NCBI RefSeq assembly: GCF_900090285.1 | Contig: NZ_LT607754.1 | Coordinates: forward strand, 2,976,001 to 3,040,000 | From: Micromonospora inositola | Lineage (GTDB): Bacteria > Actinomycetota > Actinomycetes > Mycobacteriales > Micromonosporaceae | DNA: 64,000 nucleotides | Direction of reading: 5' to 3' | In this document: one piece after another, positions 16,223 through 25,241 of the stretch | Layout: every line of letters begins with the position of its first letter | How positions within the stretch are numbered: position 1 is the first letter of the stretch | Notes under the pieces: model-generated | The model's database searches: none | What the model was told of the DNA's origin: nothing | The model's input: the letters and a program-made list of their open reading frames with translations, nothing else | Program-made: the position numbers and the translations under genes

Positions 16223-17875
16223 ATGGGTGACAGGTGGTACCAGGAGGCGGTCGTCTACTGCCTCGACATCGACACGTACGCGGACTCCGACGGCGACGGG
16301 GTGGGTGACATCCGCGGCCTCATCGGCCGGCTGGACTACCTCGCCCGCCTCGGCGTGACCTGCCTCTGGCTGCACCCGATCCACCCGTCCCCGAACAAGG
16401 ACGACGGGTACGACACCACCGACTTCTACAACGTCGACCCGCGGTTCGGCACCCTCGGCGACTTCGCCGAGCTGCTGCACGAGGCCCAGAACCGGGGCAT
16501 CCGCGTGATCATCGACCTGGTGGTCAACCACACCTCGGACGAGCACCCGTGGTACCAGTCGGCCCGCTCCTCCCCGGACTCGCCGTACCGGGACTGGTAC
16601 GTCTGGTCGGAGGAGGCACCGCCGGACCGGCACCAGGGCATGGTCTTCCCCGGCGAGCAGAACGAGACGTGGAGCTACGACCGGACCGCCAAGGCCTGGT
16701 ACTACCACCGGTTCTACAAGTTCCAGCCCGACCTCAACATGGCCAACCCGAAGGTCCGCGCCGAGGTCAAGAAGATCATGGCGTTCTGGCTCCAGCTCGG
16801 CGTCGCCGGCTTCCGGATGGACGCGGTGCCGTTCATCATCGAGCTGACCGAGCCGGGCAACGCGGACTCCCCGAAGGACATGGAGTTCCTCACCGAGCTG
16901 CGCCAGCACGTCCAGTGGCGCCGGAGCGACGCCATCCTGCTCGCCGAGGCCAACGTCGAGCCCGACCAGCTTCCGGTCTACTTCGGCGACAGCGGCGGCT
17001 CGGCCAACCGGCTGCACATGCTCTTCGACTTCATGCTCAACGGGCGGCTGATGCTCGCCCTGGCCCGGCAGGACCCGGAGTCGGTGATCGAGGCGCTGCG
17101 GGACACCCCGAAGCTGCCCGAGGGCGGGCAGTGGGCCACCTTCCTGCGCAACCACGACGAGATCGACCTGTCCCGGTTGACCACCGAGCAGCGCAACCAG
17201 GTGTACGAGCAGTTCGGCCCGGACGAGGACATGCGCCTCTACGGCCGGGGCATCCGTCGCCGGCTCGCCCCGATGCTCGGCAACGACCGGCGGCGCCTCG
17301 AGCTGGCGTACGCGCTGCAGTTCTCGCTGCGCGGCACGCCGGTGCTGCGCTACGGCGAGGAGATCGGCATGGGCGAGGACCTGTCGCTGCCCGGCCGGGA
17401 GGCGATCCGTACCCCGATGCAGTGGTCGTACAAGGAGAATGCCGGCTTCTCCACGGCGGAGCCGGAGAAGCTGGTCCGCCCGGTGGTCGACAAGGGCGAC
17501 TTCGGCTACCAGCAGGTCAACGTGACCGCGCAGCGCAGCGACCCGCGCTCGCTGCTGGCCTGGTTCGAGCGGATGATCCGTACGCTGCGGGAGGCCCCGG
17601 AGGTCGGCTCCGGCTCGACCACCCACATCGACGTGCCGATGCCGCCCGGGGTGCTCGCGCACCGCGCCGACGGCCCGACCGGGACGATGGTCTTCCTGCA
17701 CAACCTGGGGACCGAGGACGCCGAGGTGGACCTGAGCAGCCTCGCGCCCGAGGCGGACCAGCCGATCGACGTGCTCTCCGACCGCGGCTACGGCGAGGTG
17801 GGCAAGCTGGAGCGGCTGAAGGTGTCCGGCTACGGCTACCGCTGGATCCGGCTCTGCCGGGGGCAGGCCGTCTGA
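16223..17875 (+). CDS. GH13 alpha-amylase family enzyme, trehalose synthase (TreS)-like
   Basis: The 550-aa cytoplasmic enzyme is built like TreS, which interconverts maltose and trehalose. GH13 signatures are IDLVVNHTS, nucleophile D200 in GFRMDAVP, acid/base E242 in LLAEAN and D312 in LRNHDE. TreS-like blocks RRRLAPMLGNDRRRLELAYAL (split family block), RYGEEIGMGEDLSLPGREAIRTPMQWS and NAGFS are also present. No signal peptide. It lacks a fused or adjacent maltokinase, unlike the GlgE-pathway TreS, so a paralogue with another alpha-glucoside specificity is possible. ATG 16223 was chosen; a GGAGAAG lies ~11 nt upstream. Confidence 0.82.
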   Translation: MGDRWYQEAVVYCLDIDTYADSDGDGVGDIRGLIGRLDYLARLGVTCLWLHPIHPSPNKDDGYDTTDFYNVDPRFGTLGDFAELLHEAQNRGIRVIIDLVVNHTSDEHPWYQSARSSPDSPYRDWYVWSEEAPPDRHQGMVFPGEQNETWSYDRTAKAWYYHRFYKFQPDLNMANPKVRAEVKKIMAFWLQLGVAGFRMDAVPFIIELTEPGNADSPKDMEFLTELRQHVQWRRSDAILLAEANVEPDQLPVYFGDSGGSANRLHMLFDFMLNGRLMLALARQDPESVIEALRDTPKLPEGGQWATFLRNHDEIDLSRLTTEQRNQVYEQFGPDEDMRLYGRGIRRRLAPMLGNDRRRLELAYALQFSLRGTPVLRYGEEIGMGEDLSLPGREAIRTPMQWSYKENAGFSTAEPEKLVRPVVDKGDFGYQQVNVTAQRSDPRSLLAWFERMIRTLREAPEVGSGSTTHIDVPMPPGVLAHRADGPTGTMVFLHNLGTEDAEVDLSSLAPEADQPIDVLSDRGYGEVGKLERLKVSGYGYRWIRLCRGQAV

Positions 17876-17894
17876 GGTCGGACGCGAAGCGGGT

Positions 17895-17900
17895 TAAGCT
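17895..17900 (+). promoter_or_regulatory. Possible -10 box of the SDR gene
   Basis: TAAGCT occurs 35 nt before the ATG at 17936, leaving room for a short leader that carries the GGGAGG site. No -35 is recognisable. Confidence 0.35.
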
Positions 17901-17935
17901 CCTTCGATCGAGCCACAAGTTACCGGGAGGTAATC

Positions 17936-18694
17936 ATGTCGGAGGAGCCCCGAGTCGCCATCGTGACGGGAGCCGCGCGCGGCATCGGCGCGGCCACCGC
18001 CCGCCGGCTGGCCGCCGACGGCATGGCCGTCGCCGTCGTCGACATCGAGGAGTCGACCATTAAGGAGACGGTCGACGCGATCGTCGCTGCGGGCGGCCGG
18101 GCGCTCGGCGTGGGCGCCGACGTGTCGGACCGGGCCCAGGTGGAGGCGGCCGTCGAGCGGGTCGCCGCGGAGCTGGGCGCGCCGACCGTGCTGGTCAACA
18201 ACGCCGGCGTGCTCCGCGACAACCTGCTGTTCAAGATGAGCGACGCGGACTGGGACACGGTCATGGGCGTGCACCTGCGCGGCGCGTTCCTGTTCAGCCA
18301 GGCCGCTCAGAAGCACATGGTCGAGCGGAAGTGGGGCCGGATCGTCAACCTCTCCAGCACCTCGGCGCTGGGCAACCGGGGCCAGGCGAACTACTCGGCC
18401 GCCAAGGCCGGCCTGCAGGGCTTCACCAAGACCCTCGCCGTCGAGCTGGGCCCGTTCGGGGTCACCGTGAACGCGGTCGCGCCGGGCTTCATCGTCACCG
18501 ACATGACCGCCGCCACCGCCGCCCGGATGAAGGTCGACTTCGAGGCGCTGCAGCAGCATGCGGCCGCCGAGATCCCGGTCCGCCGGCCCGGCCGGCCGGA
18601 GGACGTCGCGCACACCATCTCGTTCCTGACCAGCGAAGGCGCGTCCTTCGTCTCCGGCCAGATCATCTACGTGGCCGGCGGCCCCAAGGACTGA
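17936..18694 (+). CDS. Short-chain dehydrogenase, FabG-like 3-oxoacyl-ACP reductase
   Basis: The 252-aa classical SDR has TGAARGIGAATARRL for cofactor binding, VNNAGVLRD, the catalytic Ser in NLSSTSALG and the YSAAK Tyr/Lys pair, plus the C-terminal FVSGQIIYVAGG typical of FabG. NADPH-dependent reduction of 3-oxoacyl thioesters is the default prediction. It is isolated from fatty-acid synthesis genes, so it may instead serve another 3-oxoacyl or alcohol substrate. The ribosome site GGGAGG sits 5 nt before ATG. A bidirectional terminator follows. Confidence 0.85.
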   Translation: MSEEPRVAIVTGAARGIGAATARRLAADGMAVAVVDIEESTIKETVDAIVAAGGRALGVGADVSDRAQVEAAVERVAAELGAPTVLVNNAGVLRDNLLFKMSDADWDTVMGVHLRGAFLFSQAAQKHMVERKWGRIVNLSSTSALGNRGQANYSAAKAGLQGFTKTLAVELGPFGVTVNAVAPGFIVTDMTAATAARMKVDFEALQQHAAAEIPVRRPGRPEDVAHTISFLTSEGASFVSGQIIYVAGGPKD

Positions 18695-18704
18695 CCTGGG
18701 CGGG

Positions 18705-18732
18705 ACCCCGGCGGGTGGTGACCCGCCGGGGT
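18705..18732. terminator. Bidirectional terminator between the SDR and membrane-protein genes
   Basis: ACCCCGGCGGGT and ACCCGCCGGGGT form a 12-bp perfect stem with a GGTG loop. It lies 10 nt after the SDR stop and touches the stop of the convergent gene. Confidence 0.8.
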
Positions 18733-19185
18733 TCAGCGGAGGTCGTTGCGGGTGCGCCAGAGCCAGAAGAGGCCGAGGATCGGCAGGACCAGCGGGATGT
18801 AGCCGTAGCCGCTGCCGAACCCGGACCAGACCGTCTCGTCGGGGAAGAGCGCCCGGTCGGCCAGGCTGAGGATGCCCACCGCGACGACCCCGACCAGCTC
18901 CACCGAGCAGCAGGCCAGCGCGACCCGGCGGCCGGCGTGCCCGGCCCGGGCCAGCCCGACCGCGGCCACGATGTAGATCAGCGCGGCCACCGCGGAGAGC
19001 AGGTACGCCACCGGCGCCTCGTCGAACTTGGTGGCGATCTGCAGCCCGGCGCGGGAGGTCGCGGCGATGGCGAACAGGATGTAGACGGCGATCAGCAGCC
19101 GTCCCGGTCCCTTGTTGGTGGCTCGTTCCGGCGCCGGTGTCTGGCCGCCGGCCCCGTCCGGGCGCACCTCGACCGGCTCAACCAC
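18733..19185 (-). CDS. Conserved integral membrane protein, function unknown
   Basis: The 150-aa protein has a Pro/Ala-rich cytoplasmic N-terminus (~28 aa) and four predicted helices (LLIAVYILFAIAATSRAGL, VAYLLSAVAALIYIVAAVGL, VALACCSVELVGVVAVGIL, YIPLVLPILGLFWLW). A short loop with DETVWSGFGSGYGY precedes the last helix. This pattern is common in actinomycete conserved membrane proteins; no activity is known. GTG at 19185 overlaps the end of the upstream gene by 8 bp, so the pair is translationally coupled. Confidence 0.75.
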   Translation of the reverse strand: MVEPVEVRPDGAGGQTPAPERATNKGPGRLLIAVYILFAIAATSRAGLQIATKFDEAPVAYLLSAVAALIYIVAAVGLARAGHAGRRVALACCSVELVGVVAVGILSLADRALFPDETVWSGFGSGYGYIPLVLPILGLFWLWRTRNDLR

Positions 19186-19582
19186 CGAGCACCTCCCACG
19201 TCTGTCCGAGCCGGACCACCACGACCGGCGTCACCAGGCAGATCGCGCAGACGATCGCCGAGCCCCAGCGGGTCGGCTCCATCCGCGCCAGCACCCAGGC
19301 CAGCGGGGGCAGGCAGACCACCGTCACCAGGTAGCCGAAGAACGCGCCGGGCTCGCCCGGCCGTTCCCCGCCGCCGAGCGCGACCAGCGCCACCACGGCC
19401 AGCGCCAGCAGCGCGACCTCCAGCACGGCCAGGCCCACGAACTGCACCCGGTCCGGCGGCCGGTGGCGCACCGCGGCCACCAGCGCCCAGACCGCTAGTA
19501 CGAGCGACAGCACGATCGTCGCCGTCGCGAGGAGCCCGTCCACCGGCGAGCCGGCCGTGGCCGCGCTGGTCATCGACGGCAT
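19178..19582 (-). CDS. Conserved integral membrane protein, function unknown
   Basis: The frame gives 134 aa from ATG 19582 (MPSMTSAATAGSP) or 131 aa from ATG 19573. There are four hydrophobic helices (TATIVLSLVLAVWALVAAV, FVGLAVLEVALLALAVVAL, FFGYLVTVVCLPPLAWVLA, AIVCAICLVTPVVVVRL). The 3' end overlaps the start of the next membrane-protein gene. A TAGGCT -10 on this strand (19609-19614) predicts a ~20-nt leader for the 19582 start. The two genes probably form a small membrane complex or simple operon. Confidence 0.72.
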   Translation of the reverse strand: MPSMTSAATAGSPVDGLLATATIVLSLVLAVWALVAAVRHRPPDRVQFVGLAVLEVALLALAVVALVALGGGERPGEPGAFFGYLVTVVCLPPLAWVLARMEPTRWGSAIVCAICLVTPVVVVRLGQTWEVLGG

Positions 19583-19684
19583 CCCGTCGGAGTCCCGTTC
19601 ACCGGCACAGCCTACTAACCCGCGTAGTACTGCCCACCGACCGGCTCTCCGTCGGGTCGCATGCGTGCCGCACACCGGACCGAC

Positions 19685-19690
19685 TAGCGT
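19685..19690 (+). promoter_or_regulatory. -10 box of the Gfo/Idh/MocA gene
   Basis: TAGCGT lies 51 nt upstream of the GTG start, in the region divergent from the membrane-protein pair. The implied leader (~45 nt) carries a GGGAG ribosome site. Confidence 0.4.
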
Positions 19691-19741
19691 GGATCACGGC
19701 CACGGAGTCGCCGTGGTGGACGACGGAAGCGGGAGTACCTC

Positions 19742-20641
19742 GTGCTGCGGTTCGGCTTGTTCGGCACCGGTCACTGGGCGGCGGAGACGCACGCCGCGGC
19801 CATCGACGCGCACCCCCGCGCCGAGCTCGCCGGAGTCTGGGGTCGGGACCGGGACAAGGCCGCCACGCTGGCCGGCCGGCACGGCGTACCGGTCTTCGAG
19901 GACGTCGACGCGCTGCTCGAGGCGTGCGACGCGATCGCCGTGGCGCTGCCGCCGGACGTGCAGGCCGACATCGCCGTCCGGGCCGCCTCCGCCGGCCGGC
20001 ACCTGCTGCTGGACAAGCCGCTGGCGCTCAGCCTCGCCGACGCGGACCGGGTGGTCGCCGCGGCCGAGGCGTCCGGGGTGGCCTCGGTGGTCTTCTTCAC
20101 CCAGCGGTACCACCCGAACGTCACCGGCTTCCTCGCCTCCACCGCCGCGGCGGGCGGCTGGCAGCACGCCCGGGCCACCATGTTCGCCTCCATCTACCAG
20201 CCCGGGAATCCGTACGGGAACTCGCAGTGGCGGCTGGACCGGGGCGCGCTCTGGGACATCGGCCCGCACGCGCTCTCCCTCATCCTGCCGGTGCTCGGCC
20301 GGGTCAGCCGGGTGGCCGCGATGGACGGCCCGAGCGGGCTGGTGCACCTGCTGCTCACCCACGACGGTGGGGCGACCAGCACGCTGTCGCTGACCCTGGA
20401 CGCCCCGCCGGAGGCGGTGACCCGCGACTTCGTCTTCTTCGGCGAGAACGGCACGGAGACCGTGCCGCCCGGCGACGGCAGCGTGCTTTCCGCGTTCGGC
20501 ACGGCGATCGACCAGTTGCTGGAGGAGATCGACGCGGGCACCCGGGACCACCGCTGCGACGTCCGCTTCGGCCGCGAGGTGGTCGCGGTGCTGGAGGCCG
20601 CCGAGACGGCCCGCGCCGAGGGGCGCACGGTCGAACTCTGA
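19742..20641 (+). CDS. Gfo/Idh/MocA family NAD(P)-dependent oxidoreductase
   Basis: The 299-aa enzyme has the Rossmann start LRFGLFGTGHWAAETHAAAI and the family motif LLDKPLALS (EKP-type; the Lys is catalytic), then FFTQRYHPNV and a central WRLDRGALWDIGPHALSLI with the Asp/His pair of the active site. Members oxidise or reduce sugars, inositols or related hydroxy compounds. GTG at 19742 follows GGGAG at 6 nt. The neighbouring genes give no substrate clue. Confidence 0.87.
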   Translation: MLRFGLFGTGHWAAETHAAAIDAHPRAELAGVWGRDRDKAATLAGRHGVPVFEDVDALLEACDAIAVALPPDVQADIAVRAASAGRHLLLDKPLALSLADADRVVAAAEASGVASVVFFTQRYHPNVTGFLASTAAAGGWQHARATMFASIYQPGNPYGNSQWRLDRGALWDIGPHALSLILPVLGRVSRVAAMDGPSGLVHLLLTHDGGATSTLSLTLDAPPEAVTRDFVFFGENGTETVPPGDGSVLSAFGTAIDQLLEEIDAGTRDHRCDVRFGREVVAVLEAAETARAEGRTVEL

Positions 20642-20780
20642 CCCGCCGCGCCGATCGCCTCGTGCCGCCCCCGGCGCTGGCCGTTCGCGTGCGACCCCGG
20701 CAGGCCGGGGCCGGCGTGACCTGAGCTCCGGCTCACCACCGACACCCTGGTCTGTGAGGTCCGGGGGCTGGCCGGCCGGC

Positions 20781-20972
20781 TCAGGGGAGGGTGTTCAGCG
20801 CTTCGCCGAGCTCGGCGGCGGAGTCGAACTGCTCCGCGGGCAGCGCTCTCAGCATCTGCAACGTCTCGGTGCTGGCCCCGTTCTCCTGGCCCCAGCGGAC
20901 CAGGTCCTCGCGGGAGACCGGGTAGTCGAGCCCGGCCAGGTACTCCTGCAACTGCACCCCGGTGACGGTCAT
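20781..20972 (-). CDS. DUF2795 small protein
   Basis: The 63-aa protein matches the DUF2795 layout: VQLQEYLAGLDYPVSREDLVRWGQENGAS, then LRALPAEQFDSAAELGEAL. It is acidic, all-helical and without membrane segments. These proteins are common in actinomycetes, often stand-alone, with no defined function. ATG at 20972 has no Shine-Dalgarno; TAGCCG six nt upstream could be a weak leaderless box. Confidence 0.8.
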   Translation of the reverse strand: MTVTGVQLQEYLAGLDYPVSREDLVRWGQENGASTETLQMLRALPAEQFDSAAELGEALNTLP

Positions 20973-21077
20973 GCCGGCCGGCTACCCGCTCCGCCCGCCG
21001 CCATGCCGCCGACGCCGTGCCCGCCGCGCGGGACCGGGGTGCCGGTTTGCCCGCGCGGGACCCGGGTAGCCGCGGGC

Positions 21078-22334
21078 ATGCTGGTACAGCGGCTCGGCGC
21101 GCCGAGCGACTTCGACCCGTTGCTGGAGCGTGTCCGGGACGCCCGGATCGTGATGATCGGCGAGGCGACGCACGGCAGTTACGACTACTACCGGCTGCGG
21201 GAACAGTTGACCCGGCGGCTCATCGCCGAGCAGGGCTTCGACTTCGTCGCGGTGGAGGGGGACTGGCCGGACTGCGACCGGGTGAACTGCTCGGTGGTCG
21301 GCGCCGCGGGCGGGCTGGCCGACCCGCAGACCGCCCTGGAGCGCTTCGAACGCTGGCCCACCTGGATGTGGGCCAACGCCGAGGTGGCCCGCTTCTGCCG
21401 CTGGCTGCGGGCCTGGAACCTGGAGCGGCCGGAGGGCGAACGGGCCGGCTTCCACGGGCTGGACGTGTACAGCCTCTGGGAGTCGATGCAGGCGATCTTC
21501 GACTATCTGGGCGAGGAGGACCCGGCCTCGCTGGAGGCGGCGCAGGAGGCGTACCGCTGCTTCGAGCCGTACGGCAAGCGGGTCGAGGAGTACGGCACGG
21601 CCAGCCGGTTCGTCTCCGCGCGCTGCGAGGAGGAGGTGGTGCGGCTGCTGGCGCGTACCCGGGAACAGGCCACCGCGGACGGCCCGGACCGCTTCTCGGC
21701 CTGGCAGAACGCGGAGGTGGTGGCCGGCGCGGAGCGCTACTACCGGGCGATGATCGGCGGCGGCCCGGAGTCGTGGAACGTCCGGGACACCCACATGGCG
21801 GACACGCTGGACCGGCTGCTGGACCGGTACGGCCCGGACGCCCGGGGCATCGTCTGGGCGCACAACACCCATGTCGGTGACGCCCGGGCCACCGAGATGG
21901 CCGCGGACGGAATGCTCAACATCGGTCAGCTCGCCCGGGAACGGCAGGGCCGGGACGCGGTGGCGCTGGTCGGCTTCGGCAGCTACCGGGGGAACGTGGT
22001 CGCGGCGCCGCGCTGGGGCTCGCCGGCCGAGGTGATGGTGGTGCCGCCGGCCCGGGACGGCTCGGTCGAGCGGCGGCTGCACGAGCTGATGCCGGAGCGG
22101 GCGGTGCTGGTCTTCGGCGGCCCCGACGAGCCCGAGTGGGTCACCGGTGCGGCCGACCACCGGGCCATCGGGGTGGTGTACGACCCCACCTTCGAGTCCT
22201 GGGGCAACTACGTGCCGACCCGGCTGGCCGAGCGCTACGACGCCTTCATCTGGTGCGACGAGGCCACCGCCCTCCACCCGCTGCCCGCCCTGACCACCCC
22301 GGGCGAGATGGAGACCTACCCGGCCGGCGTCTGA
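21078..22334 (+). CDS. Erythromycin esterase-like protein
   Basis: The 418-aa protein belongs to the erythromycin esterase family. It has MIGEATHGSYDYYRLREQL, with the Glu and His that form the esterase active site (GExxHG), FVAVEGDWPDC, GLDVYSLWESM and VWAHNTHVGDARA, with the second His. The family includes EreA/EreB macrolide esterases but also many chromosomal members of unknown substrate, to which this actinomycete form is closer. ATG 21078 is chosen because the family core starts within 15 residues. There is no clear ribosome site. A strong terminator follows. Confidence 0.85.
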   Translation: MLVQRLGAPSDFDPLLERVRDARIVMIGEATHGSYDYYRLREQLTRRLIAEQGFDFVAVEGDWPDCDRVNCSVVGAAGGLADPQTALERFERWPTWMWANAEVARFCRWLRAWNLERPEGERAGFHGLDVYSLWESMQAIFDYLGEEDPASLEAAQEAYRCFEPYGKRVEEYGTASRFVSARCEEEVVRLLARTREQATADGPDRFSAWQNAEVVAGAERYYRAMIGGGPESWNVRDTHMADTLDRLLDRYGPDARGIVWAHNTHVGDARATEMAADGMLNIGQLARERQGRDAVALVGFGSYRGNVVAAPRWGSPAEVMVVPPARDGSVERRLHELMPERAVLVFGGPDEPEWVTGAADHRAIGVVYDPTFESWGNYVPTRLAERYDAFIWCDEATALHPLPALTTPGEMETYPAGV

Positions 22335-22356
22335 CCGGCGGCCGGCCGGGAACGCC

Positions 22357-22390
22357 GACGGCGGTCCCACCGACCGGTGGGACCGCCGTC
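22357..22390. terminator. Bidirectional terminator between esterase and MMPL genes
   Basis: GACGGCGGTCCCACC and GGTGGGACCGCCGTC form a perfect 15-bp stem with a GACC loop between two convergent genes. Confidence 0.85.
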
Positions 22391-22401
22391 GTGGGTGCCC
22401 G

Positions 22402-24582
22402 TCAAACGCCGGCGGGCTCCTTGTCGGCGAGGTGTGCGCGCAGGCCCTCACCCTCCACGTCGACGTTGGGCAGGAGCCGGCCGAGCCAGCGGGGGAGCCA
22501 CCAGGCGGCGTTGTTCAGCAGCGACATCACCGCGGGGACGATGGTCATCCGGACCACGAACGCGTCGATGGCGACGCCGATGGCGAGCGCGAAGCCCATC
22601 GACTTGATCACCGGGTCGTCGAGGAAGACGAAGCCGCCGAAGACCGAGATCATGATCAGCGCGGCGGCGGTGACCACCCGGGCGCCGTGGCCCATCCCGT
22701 TGATGGTGGCCTGCCGGGCGGTGTCGCCGTGCACGAAGTCCTCCCGCATCCGGGAGACCAGGAAGACCTCGTAGTCCATGGCCAGGCCGAACAGGATGCC
22801 GATGAGCAGGATCGGCAGGAAGCTGATCAGCGGCCCCGGGGTGTCCAGGCCGACCAGGTCGGCCAGGTGTCCCTGCTGGAACACCGCCACGGTGATGCCG
22901 AACGTCGCCGCCACGGTGAGCAGGAAGCCCAGCGCCGCCTTGACCGGGACGAGGATCGAGCGGAACACCAGCATCAGCAGCAGGATGGAGAGCCCGACCA
23001 CCAGCAGCAGGTAGACCGGGAGCGCGTCGGAGAGCTTCTCGGATACGTCGATGCCGATCGCGGTGACGCCGGTGAGCAGCACGTCGGCGTCGTCGATGCC
23101 GGAGACCTGGCGGCGGACGTCGTGCACCAGCGTCTCGGTGGCCTCGTCGGTCGGGCCGGTCTTCGGGATCACCCCGAGCAGCGCGGTCCGCCCGGTCGGA
23201 TCGAGCTGCGGCGGGGCCACCGCCAGCACCCCGTCGGTCTTCTGGATCAGCGCGGTGACCTGCGGGACGGCGGCCTGGGTGGCCTGCGGGGAGTCGGCGG
23301 TGACGACCACCGCGAGCCGGCCGGTGAAGCCGGGGCCGAAGCCCTCCCGGATCAGGTCGTTGCTGACCCGGGAGGCGGTGCCCTCCGGCGCGGCGCCGGC
23401 GTCCGGCAGCGCGAGCCGCATGTCCTGGGCGGGCAGCGCGAGCAGCCCGAGGCCGAGCAGGCCGACCAGGATGACCGGGATCCGCAGCCTGGTCACCCAG
23501 TGGGCCCAGCGGAACCCGAGGCCGGAGCGGTCCTCCGAGCCGGTGGCGGCGGACCCGACCGCCTCGCGGACGCGCAGCCGGCGGGGGAGCACCCGGCGGC
23601 CGGCGAAGCCGAGCAGGGCCGGCGCCAGGGTGATCGCGACCAGCACGGCGACGGTCACCGTGCCGGCGGCGGCCAGACCCATCACGGTCAGGAACGGGAT
23701 GCCCACCACGGCCAGGCCGGCGAGCGCGATGACCACGGTGGCGCCGGCGAACACCACGGCGGAGCCGGCGGTGCCCACCGCGCGGCCGACGGCCTCCTCC
23801 GGGGACAGCCCGTCGAGCAGGTTCTGCCGGTGCCGGGAGGTGATGAAGAGCGAGTAGTCGATGCCTACCGCGAGGCCGAGCATCAGGGCCAGGATCGGCG
23901 CGGTGCTGGTCAGCTCGACGACGCCACTGAGCGCGAACAGGCCGGCCATGCCGACGCCCACGCCGATCAGCGCGTTCAGCATGGTCATCCCGGCCGCGAC
24001 CAGCGAGCCGAAGGTGACGACCAGGACGATCGCGGCGACCAGCACGCCGAGCGCCTCGGTGGAGCCGACCTCCGGCTCCGCGTTCAGCACCTCGCCGCCG
24101 GGGGCGATCTGCCACCCCTGCGCCTCGGCCTGTGCGCCGACCTTCTCGTACGCGGCGCGCTGCTCGTCGGTCACCTCGTCCGCGCGACCTTGGAACTGCA
24201 CCTGGATCAGCGCGTACCGGCCGTCCGGGGAGAGCGACTTGACCTGGTACGGGTCGACCGCGCCGACCACCCCGGGCAGGGTGGCCGCCTCCTGGGTGAC
24301 CTGCTTGACGATCCCCTGCCCCTCGGGGCTCAGCAGTTGGCCGGCCTGCGGCGCCTTGACCGCGATGGTGCCGGTGGCCCCGCTGGCCGCCGGGAACCGG
24401 TCGGCGAGCAGGTCGATCGCGCGCTGCGATTCGGTGCCGGGCATGGTGAAGTTGCTCGCCGTCGGGCCATTGAGGGTCGCCGCGGCGACGCCGAACCCGA
24501 CGAGTACGACGAGCCAGGCGACGGCGACGAGCCGCCGGCGGCGCAACGAGGCCCGGCCGAGCCGGTACAGCAGGGTCGCCAT
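22402..24582 (-). CDS. MMPL family (RND superfamily) transporter
   Basis: The 726-aa protein has the MmpL plan: one N-terminal helix, a periplasmic domain (~45-175), five helices, a cytoplasmic stretch, a second helix, a second external domain (~395-520) and five helices. The proton-relay Asp-Tyr pairs are in VGIDYSLFITSRHRQN and AMDYEVFLVSRMREDF, both textbook MMPL. It lies 36 nt downstream of a TetR gene on the same strand and is probably repressed by it. Lipid or drug export is likely; the substrate is unknown. Confidence 0.92.
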   Translation of the reverse strand: MATLLYRLGRASLRRRRLVAVAWLVVLVGFGVAAATLNGPTASNFTMPGTESQRAIDLLADRFPAASGATGTIAVKAPQAGQLLSPEGQGIVKQVTQEAATLPGVVGAVDPYQVKSLSPDGRYALIQVQFQGRADEVTDEQRAAYEKVGAQAEAQGWQIAPGGEVLNAEPEVGSTEALGVLVAAIVLVVTFGSLVAAGMTMLNALIGVGVGMAGLFALSGVVELTSTAPILALMLGLAVGIDYSLFITSRHRQNLLDGLSPEEAVGRAVGTAGSAVVFAGATVVIALAGLAVVGIPFLTVMGLAAAGTVTVAVLVAITLAPALLGFAGRRVLPRRLRVREAVGSAATGSEDRSGLGFRWAHWVTRLRIPVILVGLLGLGLLALPAQDMRLALPDAGAAPEGTASRVSNDLIREGFGPGFTGRLAVVVTADSPQATQAAVPQVTALIQKTDGVLAVAPPQLDPTGRTALLGVIPKTGPTDEATETLVHDVRRQVSGIDDADVLLTGVTAIGIDVSEKLSDALPVYLLLVVGLSILLLMLVFRSILVPVKAALGFLLTVAATFGITVAVFQQGHLADLVGLDTPGPLISFLPILLIGILFGLAMDYEVFLVSRMREDFVHGDTARQATINGMGHGARVVTAAALIMISVFGGFVFLDDPVIKSMGFALAIGVAIDAFVVRMTIVPAVMSLLNNAAWWLPRWLGRLLPNVDVEGEGLRAHLADKEPAGV

Positions 24583-24618
24583 GAAGGGTTCCTTGTCCTC
24601 GGTCGTGGTGGAACTGGA

Positions 24619-25164
24619 TCAGGTGGTGGGTTCGACAGCGCGGTGGGCCACGGCCAGCAGCGCCGGCCGCAGGTCCTCGTCGGGGATGTCGGCGAACTCC
24701 GCGCACGCCTCCGCGATCCCGGCGAGGACCACCAGCGCCGCGATCCGTGCGGCGGGCCGGTCGGAGTGGCCGGCAAGAGCGTCGATCAGCCGCTCGGAGA
24801 TCTGCTGGACGTGGGCGAAGGCGGGCTGCTGGAGCAGGTCGGGGAATTCGCCGCGGAGCAGCGCGATCTCTCGTCGGAAGCGGACGGCGAGGTCGACGAA
24901 GCCCTCGGCGGCGACCCGCTGGGCGTCGGCGCCGGTGTGCCCGGCGATCCGCGTGTCGAGCGCCTCGAGCACCGCGATGGCCGGGGCCGTCAGCTCACGG
25001 AGCAGGGCTTCCTTGTTGGCGAAGTGGTAGAGCACCGCGGCCTTGGAACAGCCCACCTCGCGGGCGATGTCCTGCAACGAGGTGCCCTTGTAGCCGGTGA
25101 CGGCGAACCGCCGCGCCGCCGCGGCGAGGATCTCGCCATGGGTCTCGGGTGTCGCGCGTGCCAT
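24619..25164 (-). CDS. TetR family repressor of the MMPL gene
   Basis: The 181-aa regulator has an N-terminal TetR helix-turn-helix (~8-55: [27 protein letters not shown], then [17 protein letters not shown]) and a C-terminal ligand-binding half. ATG 25164 ([10 protein letters not shown]) is preferred over 25176 on domain position. Two TetR-type palindromes lie 15 and 34 bp upstream, and MMPL follows at 36 nt, so it is an autoregulated repressor-transporter operon. Confidence 0.9.
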   Translation of the reverse strand: MARATPETHGEILAAAARRFAVTGYKGTSLQDIAREVGCSKAAVLYHFANKEALLRELTAPAIAVLEALDTRIAGHTGADAQRVAAEGFVDLAVRFRREIALLRGEFPDLLQQPAFAHVQQISERLIDALAGHSDRPAARIAALVVLAGIAEACAEFADIPDEDLRPALLAVAHRAVEPTT

Positions 25165-25178
25165 GTCCACCAGCATGC

Positions 25179-25213
25179 CTGACCGATCGGTCAGCACCTG
25201 ACCGATTGGTCAG
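25179..25213. promoter_or_regulatory. Tandem TetR operators upstream of tetR-MMPL
   Basis: CTGACCGATCGGTCAG (25179-25194) is a perfect 16-bp palindrome. CTGACCGATTGGTCAG (25198-25213) is the same with one central change. The centres are 19 bp apart, just under two helical turns, which allows two dimers to bind on one face. Confidence 0.85.
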
Positions 25214-25241
25214 AAGGATTGCGTGGCGTGCGCCACAGGGC

